A stretch of DNA of 32,817 nt, taken from contig CAMWPG010000011.1 in assembly GCA_947176075.1 (NCBI GenBank), forward strand, positions 1 to 32,817, read 5' to 3'. The translations under genes and the position numbers were made by a program. The stretch comes from an uncultured Ruminococcus sp. GTDB taxonomy: Bacteria; Bacillota; Clostridia; Oscillospirales; Ruminococcaceae. This document shows positions 14,846 to 24,027 of the stretch, one piece after another; positions within the stretch are counted from its first letter, which is position 1; each line of letters opens with the position of its first letter. The notes under the pieces are model-generated. The model searched no databases and was not told the origin of the DNA. It saw nothing but the letters and a program-made list of their open reading frames with translations.

Positions 14846-15635
14846 GCCCTGATGCCCACACATATTTGCGTCCAGTTTCCTCTATAATTTTTTTATCTGC
14901 ACCTCCCGGCGCTGATGCAAGCTCTATAAATACACATTCCTTTTTAAGACACATTATATCAGCGATCCCAAAAATCTCCGCCGGCACTGTATTGAAAATT
15001 ATATCAATTTCTGAAAGAACGCTTTTTTCAGGCAATATTTTTGCTGCATTAGCGCCCATTGCTTTTATTTTCATTCTATCGCACGTCTTACGAGCCGATG
15101 CTGTCACGTCTGCACCCAGCTTTATAAGTCTGTCAGTCAGGATCATTCCTATCCTGCCGTAACCTGTCACTAAAACTTTACTTCCCCAGATGGTTCTTTC
15201 CGTTTCTTCCATAGCTATTTTCAACGCTGCCTCAGCGGTCGGAACTGCATTTGCAATAGCAAGAGCTTCATCCTCCATATAGTTAAATATACTCAGTCCC
15301 AGCTCATTTGCAGCCTGCTCTGCCGCTCTACCATTTATTCCCATAAAAACTACGCTGTCTTCTTTTATTTTATCCATTATATCCTGTACTTTTATTTCCT
15401 CTGCTCCAAATGGAGCATTTATTCTGCCTTTATTGTCTGTAACCACCGGCGGAAGAAGCAGTATATCTGCTTTATCTGACGTCCCTTTAAATTTTCTGAA
15501 AATCATTTGCTCTTCTTTCGGAAGCTTTTCCTCTGAATACCCCACAAGTTCTACATCATAAATATCCGACAGCCTTGCAGCCGCATAAAGCATTCTGATA
15601 TCTCCGCCGGCAATAAGCAGTTTCTTTTTATCCAT
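14823..15635 (-). CDS. dpaA: Dipicolinate synthase subunit A, N-terminal 265 residues (interrupted gene)
   Basis: DpaA (SpoVFA) is the NAD(P)-binding oxidoreductase-like subunit of dipicolinate synthase, acting in the mother cell late in sporulation. The ORF is 270 aa, ending WASGLP plus five element-encoded residues (AAVSG). Visible features are an N-terminal AGGDIRMLYAA segment and a Rossmann motif VTGYGRIG (about residues 156-163). IELASAPGG also matches the family. The missing C-terminus, GKAAPKTAG onwards, is at 10025-10107 beyond the element, and the joined gene is 290 codons. The start ATG has GGAG 8 nt upstream. A sigma-K-like promoter lies about 40 nt upstream. As it stands, the product lacks its conserved tail and is probably inactive until the element is removed. 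Confidence 0.93.
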   Translation of the reverse strand: MDKKKLLIAGGDIRMLYAAARLSDIYDVELVGYSEEKLPKEEQMIFRKFKGTSDKADILLLPPVVTDNKGRINAPFGAEEIKVQDIMDKIKEDSVVFMGINGRAAEQAANELGLSIFNYMEDEALAIANAVPTAEAALKIAMEETERTIWGSKVLVTGYGRIGMILTDRLIKLGADVTASARKTCDRMKIKAMGANAAKILPEKSVLSEIDIIFNTVPAEIFGIADIMCLKKECVFIELASAPGGADKKIIEETGRKYVWASGLPAAVSG

Positions 15636-15678
15636 ACAACCATCTCCGTTTCAGGTGCATTTCAGCTTCGGCTCTTTC

Positions 15679-15706
15679 TATTCTATGAATATATAGGGCT
15701 TTTGGT
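15679..15706 (-). promoter_or_regulatory. Putative sigma-K-type promoter of dpaA
   Basis: On the - strand, AC, then 17 nt, then CATAGAATA. This matches the Bacillus sigma-K pattern AC-N16/17-CATANNNTA exactly. The predicted start of transcription is about 36 nt before the dpaA ATG. In Bacillus, spoVF (dpaAB) is sigma-K dependent, which supports the call. It is a short motif, so chance cannot be excluded. Confidence 0.6.
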
Positions 15707-15767
15707 GCAGGACTATGAGCTTTGTAGAAGCTGCACAAGTTCTCATTTTTATTCTCTAATTCGCCCG

Positions 15768-15799
15768 AAAAGGCACCTGCATATATACAAGTGCCTTTT
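15768..15799. terminator. Rho-independent terminator after the htrA-like gene
   Basis: 9-bp arms AAAAGGCAC / GTGCCTTTT flank a 14-nt loop, with the T-rich arm at the 3' side on either strand. It lies about 60 nt beyond the protease stop codon and about 60 nt before the dpaA promoter region, so it separates the two genes. Confidence 0.75.
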
Positions 15800-15857
15800 C
15801 AGAAAATAATAAGGAGAATGTATGAAGATAAGTGGACTGCAAATTTATCTGCGGAAT

Positions 15858-17504
15858 TTAATCCGTCTGTGCTACAGATTCTTCAAGAGTTACTGTAACA
15901 TCCATCTGTTGACCCTGACGCACTATCGTGAGTACGACCTGCTCGCCTGCGTCATGCTCATTTTTATAATCATTTAATTCTTCTGATGTTTTAATAGTAT
16001 GACCATCAATGCCGATTATAAAATCCTGCACCTGAAGCCCTGCCTTATCGGCAGCGCCGTTCTTTGTAACACTTATTATACAAGTGCCCATAGGGAAATT
16101 ATACGCCTGAGAAACTGCCTCGGATACATCCTGACAAACGATGCCGAGCTGTGGTCTGCCTGTTACATAACCATGTTCAATAAGATCATCCACAATTTCC
16201 TTTGCCTCAGTGATCGGTATCGCAAAGCCTATACCCTCAATTGAAGCATTATTGCTTGAATAGGTAGAAGACATCTTAGCTGAATTTATACCTACCACCT
16301 GTCCTGCACTATTTATAAGCGGACCGCCGGAATTACCGCTGTTTATGGCAGTATCAGTCTGTATCAGCCTCATTTTTTTATCATTTATCGTTATCTGACG
16401 ATTAAGAGCTGAGATAATTCCACACGTTACAGTATTCTGAAGCTCAAGACCCAGCGGATTGCCTATTGCAACTACAAGCTCTCCGACCTGACATTCATTA
16501 CTGTCACCAAATTCAGCCGGTATAAGTCCTGTCTGATCTACTTTCAGTACAGCAAGGTCTGATTCTACATCATATGCAACTATTTCAGCGGTGTAAACAG
16601 TCTCCTGATCTGACATTTGTATATCAACAGACTGAGCCACGCCATAGCCTGAGCTGCTATCATATACTACATGAGCGTTTGTAACTATATAGCCATCCTG
16701 CGATATAACCACGCCTGTACCTGTTCCTACAGCTTCCTTTGACTGTGTGCCGCCGTTTCCAAAATCAAAATATCCAAAGCCGAAGCTATATGGCATATTT
16801 GACTGTGCCGTTGAGACAAATGTAGACTGAACTCCTACAACCGACGGGGTCATCTTGTTTACGATCTCCGGAATGGTTATTGCATCCTTACGTGAAGCAA
16901 GCTCAATAAGGCTCTTGCTCACTCCTGCCGCAGCTATACCTGTCTGCACTGCTGAATTATCATTATTACTGTCGTTTTTGTCGTCAGAGTCAGCAGACGG
17001 ATCTGAATAATTGATTTTGCCTGCATCAGATACTCTGCCGCCCTTATTCATAGAATATCCACCAACAAATGATATGCTTACCACAAAAACTGCTGCTGTA
17101 ACAAGTGCTGCTATTTTCAGACCTTTGCGGCTTTTTTTCTTTTCTGTATTTTCAGCTGACTGTATATTATTGCTGTTTGTATAATAATTTGCATAATTAT
17201 ATCCATTGGCACTTCCAGTCTTATTTGTATATCCGCCTGCACCGAAGCTGCCCGCTGCAGATTCTGATCGATAGGCATTACCGCTGCCATATGACGGATT
17301 TCCAACTCCCGTATAGCCATTGCTTCTTATGGGTTCATCCTGATGAGGATTTGGATTGCGGTAGTATCCGCTTCTGTAATCCGGATATGTGCCGCCCATA
17401 TTGGACGAATGCGCAGCGCCTTCAGCCGCACCATTTGCCTGTGATGGTTCCTCTGCTCCGTCATAAGCGCCATTATTATTATTGTTGTTTTCAAATTCAG
17501 CCAT
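15858..17504 (-). CDS. htrA: HtrA/DegP-type membrane-anchored serine protease with PDZ domain
   Basis: A 548-aa surface quality-control protease. A disordered Asn/Gly/Tyr-rich cytoplasmic N-terminus (about 1-120) is followed by one transmembrane helix (about 129-150) and a linker. The trypsin-like domain has His278 (TNAHVV), Asp316 (ESDLAVL) and Ser392 in NSGNSGGPL. A C-terminal PDZ domain spans about 450-540. The catalytic triad is intact. AAAGGA lies 8 nt before the ATG. Expected role: degradation or folding control of exported proteins, useful in a cell that secretes large cohesin/dockerin proteins. A TATAAT is visible about 60 nt upstream but without a good -35. Confidence 0.93.
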   Translation of the reverse strand: MAEFENNNNNNGAYDGAEEPSQANGAAEGAAHSSNMGGTYPDYRSGYYRNPNPHQDEPIRSNGYTGVGNPSYGSGNAYRSESAAGSFGAGGYTNKTGSANGYNYANYYTNSNNIQSAENTEKKKSRKGLKIAALVTAAVFVVSISFVGGYSMNKGGRVSDAGKINYSDPSADSDDKNDSNNDNSAVQTGIAAAGVSKSLIELASRKDAITIPEIVNKMTPSVVGVQSTFVSTAQSNMPYSFGFGYFDFGNGGTQSKEAVGTGTGVVISQDGYIVTNAHVVYDSSSGYGVAQSVDIQMSDQETVYTAEIVAYDVESDLAVLKVDQTGLIPAEFGDSNECQVGELVVAIGNPLGLELQNTVTCGIISALNRQITINDKKMRLIQTDTAINSGNSGGPLINSAGQVVGINSAKMSSTYSSNNASIEGIGFAIPITEAKEIVDDLIEHGYVTGRPQLGIVCQDVSEAVSQAYNFPMGTCIISVTKNGAADKAGLQVQDFIIGIDGHTIKTSEELNDYKNEHDAGEQVVLTIVRQGQQMDVTVTLEESVAQTD

Positions 17505-17660
17505 GATCGTATCATCCTTTCAATATATTAAGAAGCATTTGCTTTTGTTTTTGTAATTATAATTATACTGTTTTATGTGATAATATTATGATAGCCTATA
17601 GAAAACACCGTAAAATTGAATAGCCTTTTCTTTCACATCAGTATGCCATATTTCACACAT

Positions 17661-18887
17661 TTATTTTCCTGCAACAAAATCATCAAATGTTCCGCTTATT
17701 ATACCTGCCGCTTTTCCTGAATAATATTCCAGTATAAGTGTAGCGTCCTCTATATTAACACTGCCATCCTTATTGCTGTCAGCAGCAAGCGCATTCACTC
17801 CAGTGATCTCTGGTGCTTTTCCGACAGCATTTGACGCATAAATAGTCAACGCAGCTGTAGCATCATTAATATTCACAGCGCCGTCAGCATCGACATCTCC
17901 ATAACTGTTTTTCAAGACTCTTCCCAGTATTCCGTTATTTATAGCAGGGTCAACTCCTGCAAGTGTATTTTCAGCACCCGACAGTGTATATGCCCTGCGC
18001 ATAAGAGTACCGCATTCACTTCCTGTTTCAGGAATATCAAGAGTTTCTATAATTGATTCTGCAATTGCAAGATGCCCCTTGCTGTTAGGATGAACATCAA
18101 CATTTTTTATATGCGTGTAAAAATATGAATGATTGGCAAATGTTACAAACGTATCGACTATCGATGGTCCTGTAAGGCCTCTTATAATATCATTTACACC
18201 GCCGTCTATAGGATAAAGAGTATTATCAGGCTTTCCTTCAAGATAACTGTTAACATTTGCACAAAGTACTGTCATTGAACCGCTTGAGGCAAGTGCGGTA
18301 TTATCATTTTTCAGATCCATAGGATTATATACAGTCTGAAAAACAATTCTTGCAGATGTCATTGAACTAAGCTGCTCTGTCAGCTGCTGTATATTCGCAT
18401 TGCAGTTTTTAATAGCATCAGGCATAAATGAATTTAACTTCGTTTGAAGAGCAATAGAATAGAATAGATCCTTATCACTCTCTGCCTTTATAGCTGCTAT
18501 AAGCTCTGTCATAGTATTATATTTTGAAGCATCTATAAATTCATTATTCAGAACCGGTTTCATAATATCATTGCCGCCTATTGTTATAAGAACAATATCC
18601 GCATCAGCAATTTCGCTCTGAACTGCCGGATCTGAAATCTTAGATAAAAGCTCTGCGCTGGTCATGCTGTCCTCAGCAAAGTTTACAAGCTCCGCACCAT
18701 AGTAACTGCTCACAAGCTGCGGATATGATGCTATCAAAGAACCATCCATTGAATAACCATTTGTAATACTATCACCAAGTGCAACGATCTTCATTGCATC
18801 GTCTGCGCTCGCATCAAATGCCATTGAAGTCATCCCCAGAATGACTGAAGCAAATGCAGCTGCATATTTCAAAGTTTTGTTTTTCAT
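17661..18887 (-). CDS. Secreted SGNH/GDSL esterase with C-terminal dockerin
   Basis: A 408-aa secreted hydrolase. A signal peptide (to about ASADD, residue 30) is followed by an SGNH domain: block I ALGDSITNGY with Ser40, block III GGND (104-107) and block V DVHPNSKGH with Asp264/His266. All catalytic residues are present. The dockerin (about 335-398) has two canonical calcium loops, DVDADGAVNINDA and DSNKDGSVNIEDA. Family role: carboxylester hydrolysis, for example removal of acetyl groups from polysaccharides; the true substrate is unknown. The dockerin implies docking to a cohesin-bearing complex. GGAAGGA precedes the ATG, and a perfect sigma-A promoter lies upstream. It is outside the dpaA element. 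Confidence 0.92.
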   Translation of the reverse strand: MKNKTLKYAAAFASVILGMTSMAFDASADDAMKIVALGDSITNGYSMDGSLIASYPQLVSSYYGAELVNFAEDSMTSAELLSKISDPAVQSEIADADIVLITIGGNDIMKPVLNNEFIDASKYNTMTELIAAIKAESDKDLFYSIALQTKLNSFMPDAIKNCNANIQQLTEQLSSMTSARIVFQTVYNPMDLKNDNTALASSGSMTVLCANVNSYLEGKPDNTLYPIDGGVNDIIRGLTGPSIVDTFVTFANHSYFYTHIKNVDVHPNSKGHLAIAESIIETLDIPETGSECGTLMRRAYTLSGAENTLAGVDPAINNGILGRVLKNSYGDVDADGAVNINDATAALTIYASNAVGKAPEITGVNALAADSNKDGSVNIEDATLILEYYSGKAAGIISGTFDDFVAGK

Positions 18888-19025
18888 AAAAATATTCCTT
18901 CCAATTTCTTAAATTATAGTAACCATTCAAAAATAATTTCATATTCTACACATTAATCGTGTGCCTATTGGCAAATATTAAAATTTGTCGTTTAATATAA
19001 AATTAAAAAAATATTTCATGCTTTA

Positions 19026-19054
19026 ATTATACACACTTTTGCACTGTATGTCAA
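19026..19054 (-). promoter_or_regulatory. Perfect sigma-A promoter for the dockerin esterase gene
   Basis: On the - strand TTGACA, 17 nt, TATAAT, both hexamers perfect. The predicted leader is about 130 nt and A/T-rich, with no recognised riboswitch. Confidence 0.9.
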
Positions 19055-19080
19055 GCAATTGAAAAATTTGACAAAATCAG

Positions 19081-19123
19081 AAAAACCGAAACAGCCGCAC
19101 TGCAATGCAGCGACGGCTGTTTC
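19081..19123 (-). terminator. Rho-independent terminator after the aquaporin gene
   Basis: 10-bp arms GAAACAGCCG / CGGCTGTTTC followed on the - strand by GGTTTTT. It lies about 50 nt beyond the aquaporin stop codon. Confidence 0.88.
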
Positions 19124-19170
19124 AGGAAAAACAATGAGAAAAAAGAGATAAATGCTCTGGACTTCAAAAA

Positions 19171-19881
19171 TTATTGCTTCTTCTTAGCGGACTGGAGCAG
19201 CATAAATGCAACTGCTGCAATCGCAGCACCAATAAGCGGAGCTACTATAAATACCCATACCTGAGAAAGTGCATCGCCGCCCATAAACAGTGCAGGACCA
19301 AGACTTCTTGCAGGATTAACGGATGTACCTGTAAACGGAACGCCAAGAATATGTACAAGTGTAAGTGTAAGACCGATAACTATGCCTGCTACAGAGCTGT
19401 ACTTTTCCTTAGATGTAACACCAAGGATCGCAAATACAAACACAAATGTAAGCACTACCTCAACGAGCAGAGCCTGAGTAAGAGTAGCACCCATTGCGCT
19501 TGCTTCACCATAGCCGTTAGTTCCCAGACCGTACTCAGTACCGCCAAGGATTCCCATAAGTACAGCGGCACCTGCTATACCGCCAAGTATCTGTGAAATA
19601 ACATAACCTATAAAATCGGTAACAGACATCTTTCCGGTTATAAGCATTCCAAGTGAAACTGCCGGATTTATATGACAGCCGGAAACATTACCCACTGAAT
19701 AAGCCATTGCAACAATAACAAGTCCGAATGCCACGGAAATCGCCAGTGTTGAAAATGACAGCGGAACGATAACACCCTGCGCATTGAGCATTGCATTAGC
19801 GGCAGCAGCGCTTCCGCAGCCAAAAATGACTAACACAGCAGTGCCTATAAATTCTGCAATATACTTTTTAATAGATTCCAT
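19171..19881 (-). CDS. aqpZ: Aquaporin (AqpZ-like water channel)
   Basis: A 236-aa MIP-family channel with six helices and both pore NPA motifs: SGCHINPAVS and TSVNPARSLGPALF. The second has NPARS, and a preceding His in the TLVHILGVP segment matches the AqpZ water-selective filter rather than GlpF (NPARD). I start at the ATG at 19881; the ORF-track TTG at 19899 begins inside the AAAGGA ribosome site. It is a single-gene unit with its own perfect promoter and terminator. Confidence 0.93.
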   Translation of the reverse strand: MESIKKYIAEFIGTAVLVIFGCGSAAAANAMLNAQGVIVPLSFSTLAISVAFGLVIVAMAYSVGNVSGCHINPAVSLGMLITGKMSVTDFIGYVISQILGGIAGAAVLMGILGGTEYGLGTNGYGEASAMGATLTQALLVEVVLTFVFVFAILGVTSKEKYSSVAGIVIGLTLTLVHILGVPFTGTSVNPARSLGPALFMGGDALSQVWVFIVAPLIGAAIAAVAFMLLQSAKKKQ

Positions 19882-19922
19882 TTTTTCAATTCCTTTCAAA
19901 TTTAAGTTTGAATTATGTATAT

Positions 19923-19951
19923 ATTATACCATAGCAATGGTCATTTGTCAA
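19923..19951 (-). promoter_or_regulatory. Perfect sigma-A promoter for the aquaporin gene
   Basis: On the - strand TTGACA, 17 nt, TATAAT. It gives a leader of roughly 35-40 nt. Confidence 0.9.
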
Positions 19952-20012
19952 TAAAAATCGCTTAGTGAGCTGTAAAAATATGCCATTCATTTTTGTGCAA
20001 AATACACAAACG

Positions 20013-20927
20013 CTAACCTGCCAATCCAGAGCGTTCTATTCCTTCGGTAAAATACTTCTGGAGAAAAATGTACATAATAAGTATTGGCATAACGGCAAGC
20101 AGGCAGCCTGCTTCAAGCCATACGACCTGTTCACGAACGCTTACATCTAAGCCTTGAAAAATCGTTTGAGAAAGCAAACTGCTTAAATTTTTAAGGCTGA
20201 GCGCTATTGTCTGATTTTTATCAAAAAATACAGAGCTTACATAGAAATCATTCCAGTACCATACAATGGAAAACAGAAACACTGTAAGCAGCGGCGGCCG
20301 TGCATTAGGCAGCATCACAGTAAAAAATGTCCTTACTGCGCCGCAGCCGTCAAGATATGCCGCATCCTCAAGCTCCGCAGGCATTCCTCTAAAAAACTGA
20401 CGGAATATAAATATCATAAGTCCAGATTTTATACCGCATCCCATAGCCGCCGGAATATACATACATAATGGATTGTTAATAAGATTAAAAGGTCCAAAAT
20501 GTCGAAAGATCATATACTGAGGAATTGCTGTCACCTGCACCGGTACAAGTATCATCATTATAACTATCCCAAAAAGCAGTCCTCTTCCTTTGAATCTGAA
20601 CCTTGCAAATCCATAGCCTGTTACTGCGCACGATATAACCTGTAAAAGGCAGCAGCCTATATTAAGAAAAAATGTTCTGCAAAGAGTTTTCCAGTAATCC
20701 ATTATCTCCATAGTTTCTCTGATAACGCTCAACGTCAAATGCTTAGGTATCCATATAACCGTAGGATCGCTCATATCCTCCGGCATACGAAAAGCACAGC
20801 TTATCATGTAAATAAGCGGATAAATTATGATAAATCCCAGCCCTAACAATATCAAAAAACGGACAATACGCCATATCGCACTGCTAATCGCCTGTCTGCT
20901 TACAATAATTTTACCAAATCCTTTCAT
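20013..20927 (-). CDS. Carbohydrate ABC transporter permease, MalG type (second pair)
   Basis: A 304-aa binding-protein-dependent permease with six helices and the EAA loop (EDAAYLDGCGAVRTFFTVMLP) that contacts the ATPase. The loop and the short C-terminal tail place it in the MalG/CUT1 group. Its ATG overlaps the stop of the preceding permease (TAATG). It is the last gene of the eight-gene operon; no strong terminator follows. Substrate unknown. Confidence 0.9.
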   Translation of the reverse strand: MKGFGKIIVSRQAISSAIWRIVRFLILLGLGFIIIYPLIYMISCAFRMPEDMSDPTVIWIPKHLTLSVIRETMEIMDYWKTLCRTFFLNIGCCLLQVISCAVTGYGFARFRFKGRGLLFGIVIMMILVPVQVTAIPQYMIFRHFGPFNLINNPLCMYIPAAMGCGIKSGLMIFIFRQFFRGMPAELEDAAYLDGCGAVRTFFTVMLPNARPPLLTVFLFSIVWYWNDFYVSSVFFDKNQTIALSLKNLSSLLSQTIFQGLDVSVREQVVWLEAGCLLAVMPILIMYIFLQKYFTEGIERSGLAG

Positions 20928-21817
20928 TATTCTACCTCATAGTAAACAAATTTATTTATTATAGCTGAAATAATACCAACCGCTGCAAGGACTATGGCGA
21001 AATATATCCACGCCATAGCAGAAGCTTCTCCATACTTCCAATCCATCTGCATATCAAGAATCCTGCACATTACAGAATTATCCGTATCAGTGAACGAATC
21101 TATAAAAGTGAAAATAAAGCAGGCTAAAAATACAGGACCTACTCCCGGCAAAAGCACCTTCCAGAAATAATCCCATCCGGAAGCTCCTTCTATCTGCGCT
21201 GCTTCTCTTGCTGAAGCCGGTATATTCTGAATTGCTGCCAAAAACATCAGTATCTGTATTCCTGCTTTCCATATGATGCCGAAAATATCATTTGCTATCG
21301 CCTCTGCCGCCAGAGCAGCCTGCTCAGAAATACCATATATATCAAAATATCTCATAAGACTATTCAGAAGATCTGCTGAAATCATAGTGGAATAGCCGCC
21401 GCCGTCGTTTCCAGTACTTGCCATATTTCCACTGATTATATTGTATATCGGTCCTGCTGCAATTATAACAGGAAGGAAAAATACTGCTCTTGCAAATGTC
21501 CTGCCACGGAATTTTTGGCTAAGCAGCATTGCTGTAAACAAAGACAAAAGCATTATAAGCGGCGTTTTCCAAAGCGTCTCTTTCAGCACCTGTATAAGAT
21601 ATGTTCGATAATTCGGATCCTCATTCAGTGCGTAATTATACTTTTCAAGTCCTGCAAAGCTGCCTGTCATCCCGCCTGTATCGGGGCGTATATCAAAGAA
21701 TGAATATATAAACGATTGTATAAGAGGCAGCATAAAAAAAACAAGAGAGCCTATAAGCCATACAGATATAAATCCAAAGCCCTGCATATCTTTTCTTTTT
21801 TGAAAGCTAAGCTTCAT
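20927..21817 (-). CDS. Carbohydrate ABC transporter permease, MalF type (second pair)
   Basis: A 296-aa CUT1-type permease with an EAA loop EGASGWDYFWKVLLPGVGP. I start at the ATG at 21817, 5 nt after the stop of the DUF5696 gene; the longer ORF-track start would overlap that gene by 60 nt. GGAG lies within the end of the upstream gene. It pairs with the MalG-type gene that follows directly. A second permease pair sits at the head of the same operon. Confidence 0.9.
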   Translation of the reverse strand: MKLSFQKRKDMQGFGFISVWLIGSLVFFMLPLIQSFIYSFFDIRPDTGGMTGSFAGLEKYNYALNEDPNYRTYLIQVLKETLWKTPLIMLLSLFTAMLLSQKFRGRTFARAVFFLPVIIAAGPIYNIISGNMASTGNDGGGYSTMISADLLNSLMRYFDIYGISEQAALAAEAIANDIFGIIWKAGIQILMFLAAIQNIPASAREAAQIEGASGWDYFWKVLLPGVGPVFLACFIFTFIDSFTDTDNSVMCRILDMQMDWKYGEASAMAWIYFAIVLAAVGIISAIINKFVYYEVE

Positions 21818-21822
21818 AAGAA

Positions 21823-24012
21823 TCACTCTCCATTTGACGAAGTATCGCAAAGATAGTATTCCTGCCCGTCTGCTGTAACAGAGCATTTTTCAAGATCCAC
21901 TATTATCTCAATACCGCCCTCATATTCAGTATAAATTTTATTACCGGATCTTTTATATGCTGTGATAAACTTTCCCTCCACTTGGGACAGTATCTTTTCT
22001 GAAAACAAAAAATCCTGTGCTGCCTGCTGCGTCCAACTGTCGTAATAAGTATAGTAAAGATGCTCCAGCTCTGTACCGCTGATGATCTGCACATTTTCAC
22101 CTATCATATCATAATGCGGATTGCTCCCCGATGCCATTGCAAGAAGCAGAAGCTCTCTGCGGTCGGCACTGCCATTTATAGGTTCAGTTGAATATGACTT
22201 TAATCCATGCAAAACCATCTGATAAAACGGTATGTCCTCGTCAAAGATATCATATCCGCTCGAACAAAGCGGCACATTATTTATCCTATCTGCATATGGC
22301 AGAACATAAGCATTAGCTTCATCCGCAAGAATGCTGTCTGTGCAGTCTTCAAGCATTTTAAGTCCGTCTGTAAGCAGCTGCTGCGCTTCATCCCTCGAAA
22401 TTTCCCTGCTGCCATAGTCACCGCATAACATGGTAGTAAGCTCCGACAAACATATATTATCTATACCGTTTTTCTTTAGATTGCACGACAGATTTTCAAA
22501 AACCTCTGGATACTCAGCCGGCGATAAAATCGACAATGATTTTTTATTCATATTCTTACTGCCGCTGACAATGTTATAATCATAAAGAGATGCATATTCA
22601 CCCGATATGCGCCTTGAAGCATTACTTATTGCCCTATAGCCGCTGCCGGAGCTGAACGCCGCATTCTGCACAGAAGGATAAAACGCAACGCCATTCAATG
22701 CTGAATACTCAGCAAGATTATAAAATTCATCTGCGCCTATAGATTTCGACACCTCGGCTTTTGTATCTATTCTGTTTTTTATGCCATCGTCTGTCCATTT
22801 ATTAAAGCTCACTACCATATTTGAAATACCTGCATTTTTCAAGGTTTCTATTATATCACTTGCCTGAGATGCTGTCGTAAGCGGTGTTTTCATTGTTATC
22901 GGAATACCTAAGAATGAGCGCTTTTTTAAAACAGCTCCATAAAAATCAACATAAAGCTCCGCAGGCGGTGTCTCTGTCCTTATGACATTCATTTCTTTTA
23001 TAAGATATTCCCGATATGCTCTCGCAATATCTACAGGCTCTGCTGCGTTATTATCCGTACCCTCTACCGGATAATAGCGCAAGGATATTCTGTCCGTCTT
23101 TATATTTCCGCTTTCAAACACCGTAATGGCATTTACCATATCTCCTGACATATAATAAGTATCGCTGCCTCTTAGAATAAAATCAAAGCTGCAAAGATTA
23201 TAGCTGCTTTTTGATACACCGCTCACGCTGGCATTGAGTCTTGCGTTTGAGTCGCCTCTGGTGCACACTGTCATAAGTCCGCTGCATCCGCTGATTATAC
23301 CGTACATGGGCAGATATATCTGCTTTGTATTATCTATAGTTTCAAGCGGTGCAGCTGCCGTATCCCTGCCATAAACCATACCTGAATAGCTCTTTGAATT
23401 TATTTTGCCATTATTGAAGTTTATAACAGCTCCGCAGCCATCGGGAATAATAAAGCACCCATTATCATCCGCTCCGGCAGCACCAAAGCTGCTCATGATC
23501 GAAAGCTCAGTAAGCAGTCTGCCATCATTGGTTTCTTTTATATCAGCTGTTTCAACCGAAGCTTCAAGGTAATTTTCACCTATTGTAAACCTTACCGGAA
23601 TAGTTATTCCTGCCTTTTTAAACTCGTAGATCATCTCTACTCCGTTATTTATATCCTTTATCTTAACAGACGCACTGGTTTTAGAGCAAAGTCTCGTATC
23701 AGAACGTTTTTCAGGCTCACAATAAGTAATGCAAAGCGGTGAGCTAAGCTCTGATATGACGACATTTGAAGCCAGCGAATCATTTTCAGCATTTTCAGGG
23801 CATGACCGCCATGTGGTCCCTGATGTCTTATCAGTAAGAAATATTTCCCCATTTTCATCGTTTACATAAAGCGCAAGGCGTTTATTCTCCGCAGCAATAC
23901 GGAATTTTTCCTCTTTTGTAATATTTGCTGCAAAAACAGGTATATGAAAAATATTAAAAATAACAATTGCCGACAATAAAACCACGACGATGATATAAAT
24001 ACGTTTTCTCAT
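21823..24012 (-). CDS. DUF5696-family extracytoplasmic protein
   Basis: A 729-aa protein with an N-terminal signal/anchor helix (about residues 5-28, ending VFAANI). It matches what I recall of DUF5696 proteins, which occur beside sugar-type ABC permeases in Firmicutes. The N-terminal half looks beta-rich (DKTSGTTWRSCPENA, FIIPDGCGAVINFNNG). The second half has alternating strands and helices (YVDFYGAVLKKRSF, SNMVVSFNKWTDDG, VAFYPSVQ) resembling a glycosidase-like barrel. That is inference, and no catalytic pair can be named. It sits between the YIP1 gene and the second permease pair, so a role in handling the transported glycan is plausible. GGAG is 12 nt before the ATG. Confidence 0.8.
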   Translation of the reverse strand: MRKRIYIIVVVLLSAIVIFNIFHIPVFAANITKEEKFRIAAENKRLALYVNDENGEIFLTDKTSGTTWRSCPENAENDSLASNVVISELSSPLCITYCEPEKRSDTRLCSKTSASVKIKDINNGVEMIYEFKKAGITIPVRFTIGENYLEASVETADIKETNDGRLLTELSIMSSFGAAGADDNGCFIIPDGCGAVINFNNGKINSKSYSGMVYGRDTAAAPLETIDNTKQIYLPMYGIISGCSGLMTVCTRGDSNARLNASVSGVSKSSYNLCSFDFILRGSDTYYMSGDMVNAITVFESGNIKTDRISLRYYPVEGTDNNAAEPVDIARAYREYLIKEMNVIRTETPPAELYVDFYGAVLKKRSFLGIPITMKTPLTTASQASDIIETLKNAGISNMVVSFNKWTDDGIKNRIDTKAEVSKSIGADEFYNLAEYSALNGVAFYPSVQNAAFSSGSGYRAISNASRRISGEYASLYDYNIVSGSKNMNKKSLSILSPAEYPEVFENLSCNLKKNGIDNICLSELTTMLCGDYGSREISRDEAQQLLTDGLKMLEDCTDSILADEANAYVLPYADRINNVPLCSSGYDIFDEDIPFYQMVLHGLKSYSTEPINGSADRRELLLLAMASGSNPHYDMIGENVQIISGTELEHLYYTYYDSWTQQAAQDFLFSEKILSQVEGKFITAYKRSGNKIYTEYEGGIEIIVDLEKCSVTADGQEYYLCDTSSNGE

Positions 24013-24027
24013 AATTCAGGTGATCTC

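Noticed and set aside
14823-15635. dpaA as simply frameshifted or a short natural variant
   Set aside because: The exact missing C-terminal codons are found beyond the recombinase element, in frame through a shared 4-bp core and still overlapping dpaB.
15822-15977. A 51-codon ORF on the + strand with AAGGAG 6 nt before its ATG
   Set aside because: It is mostly antisense to the PDZ-coding end of the htrA-like gene, has no recognisable domain and lacks a promoter. Its good ribosome site is the only support.
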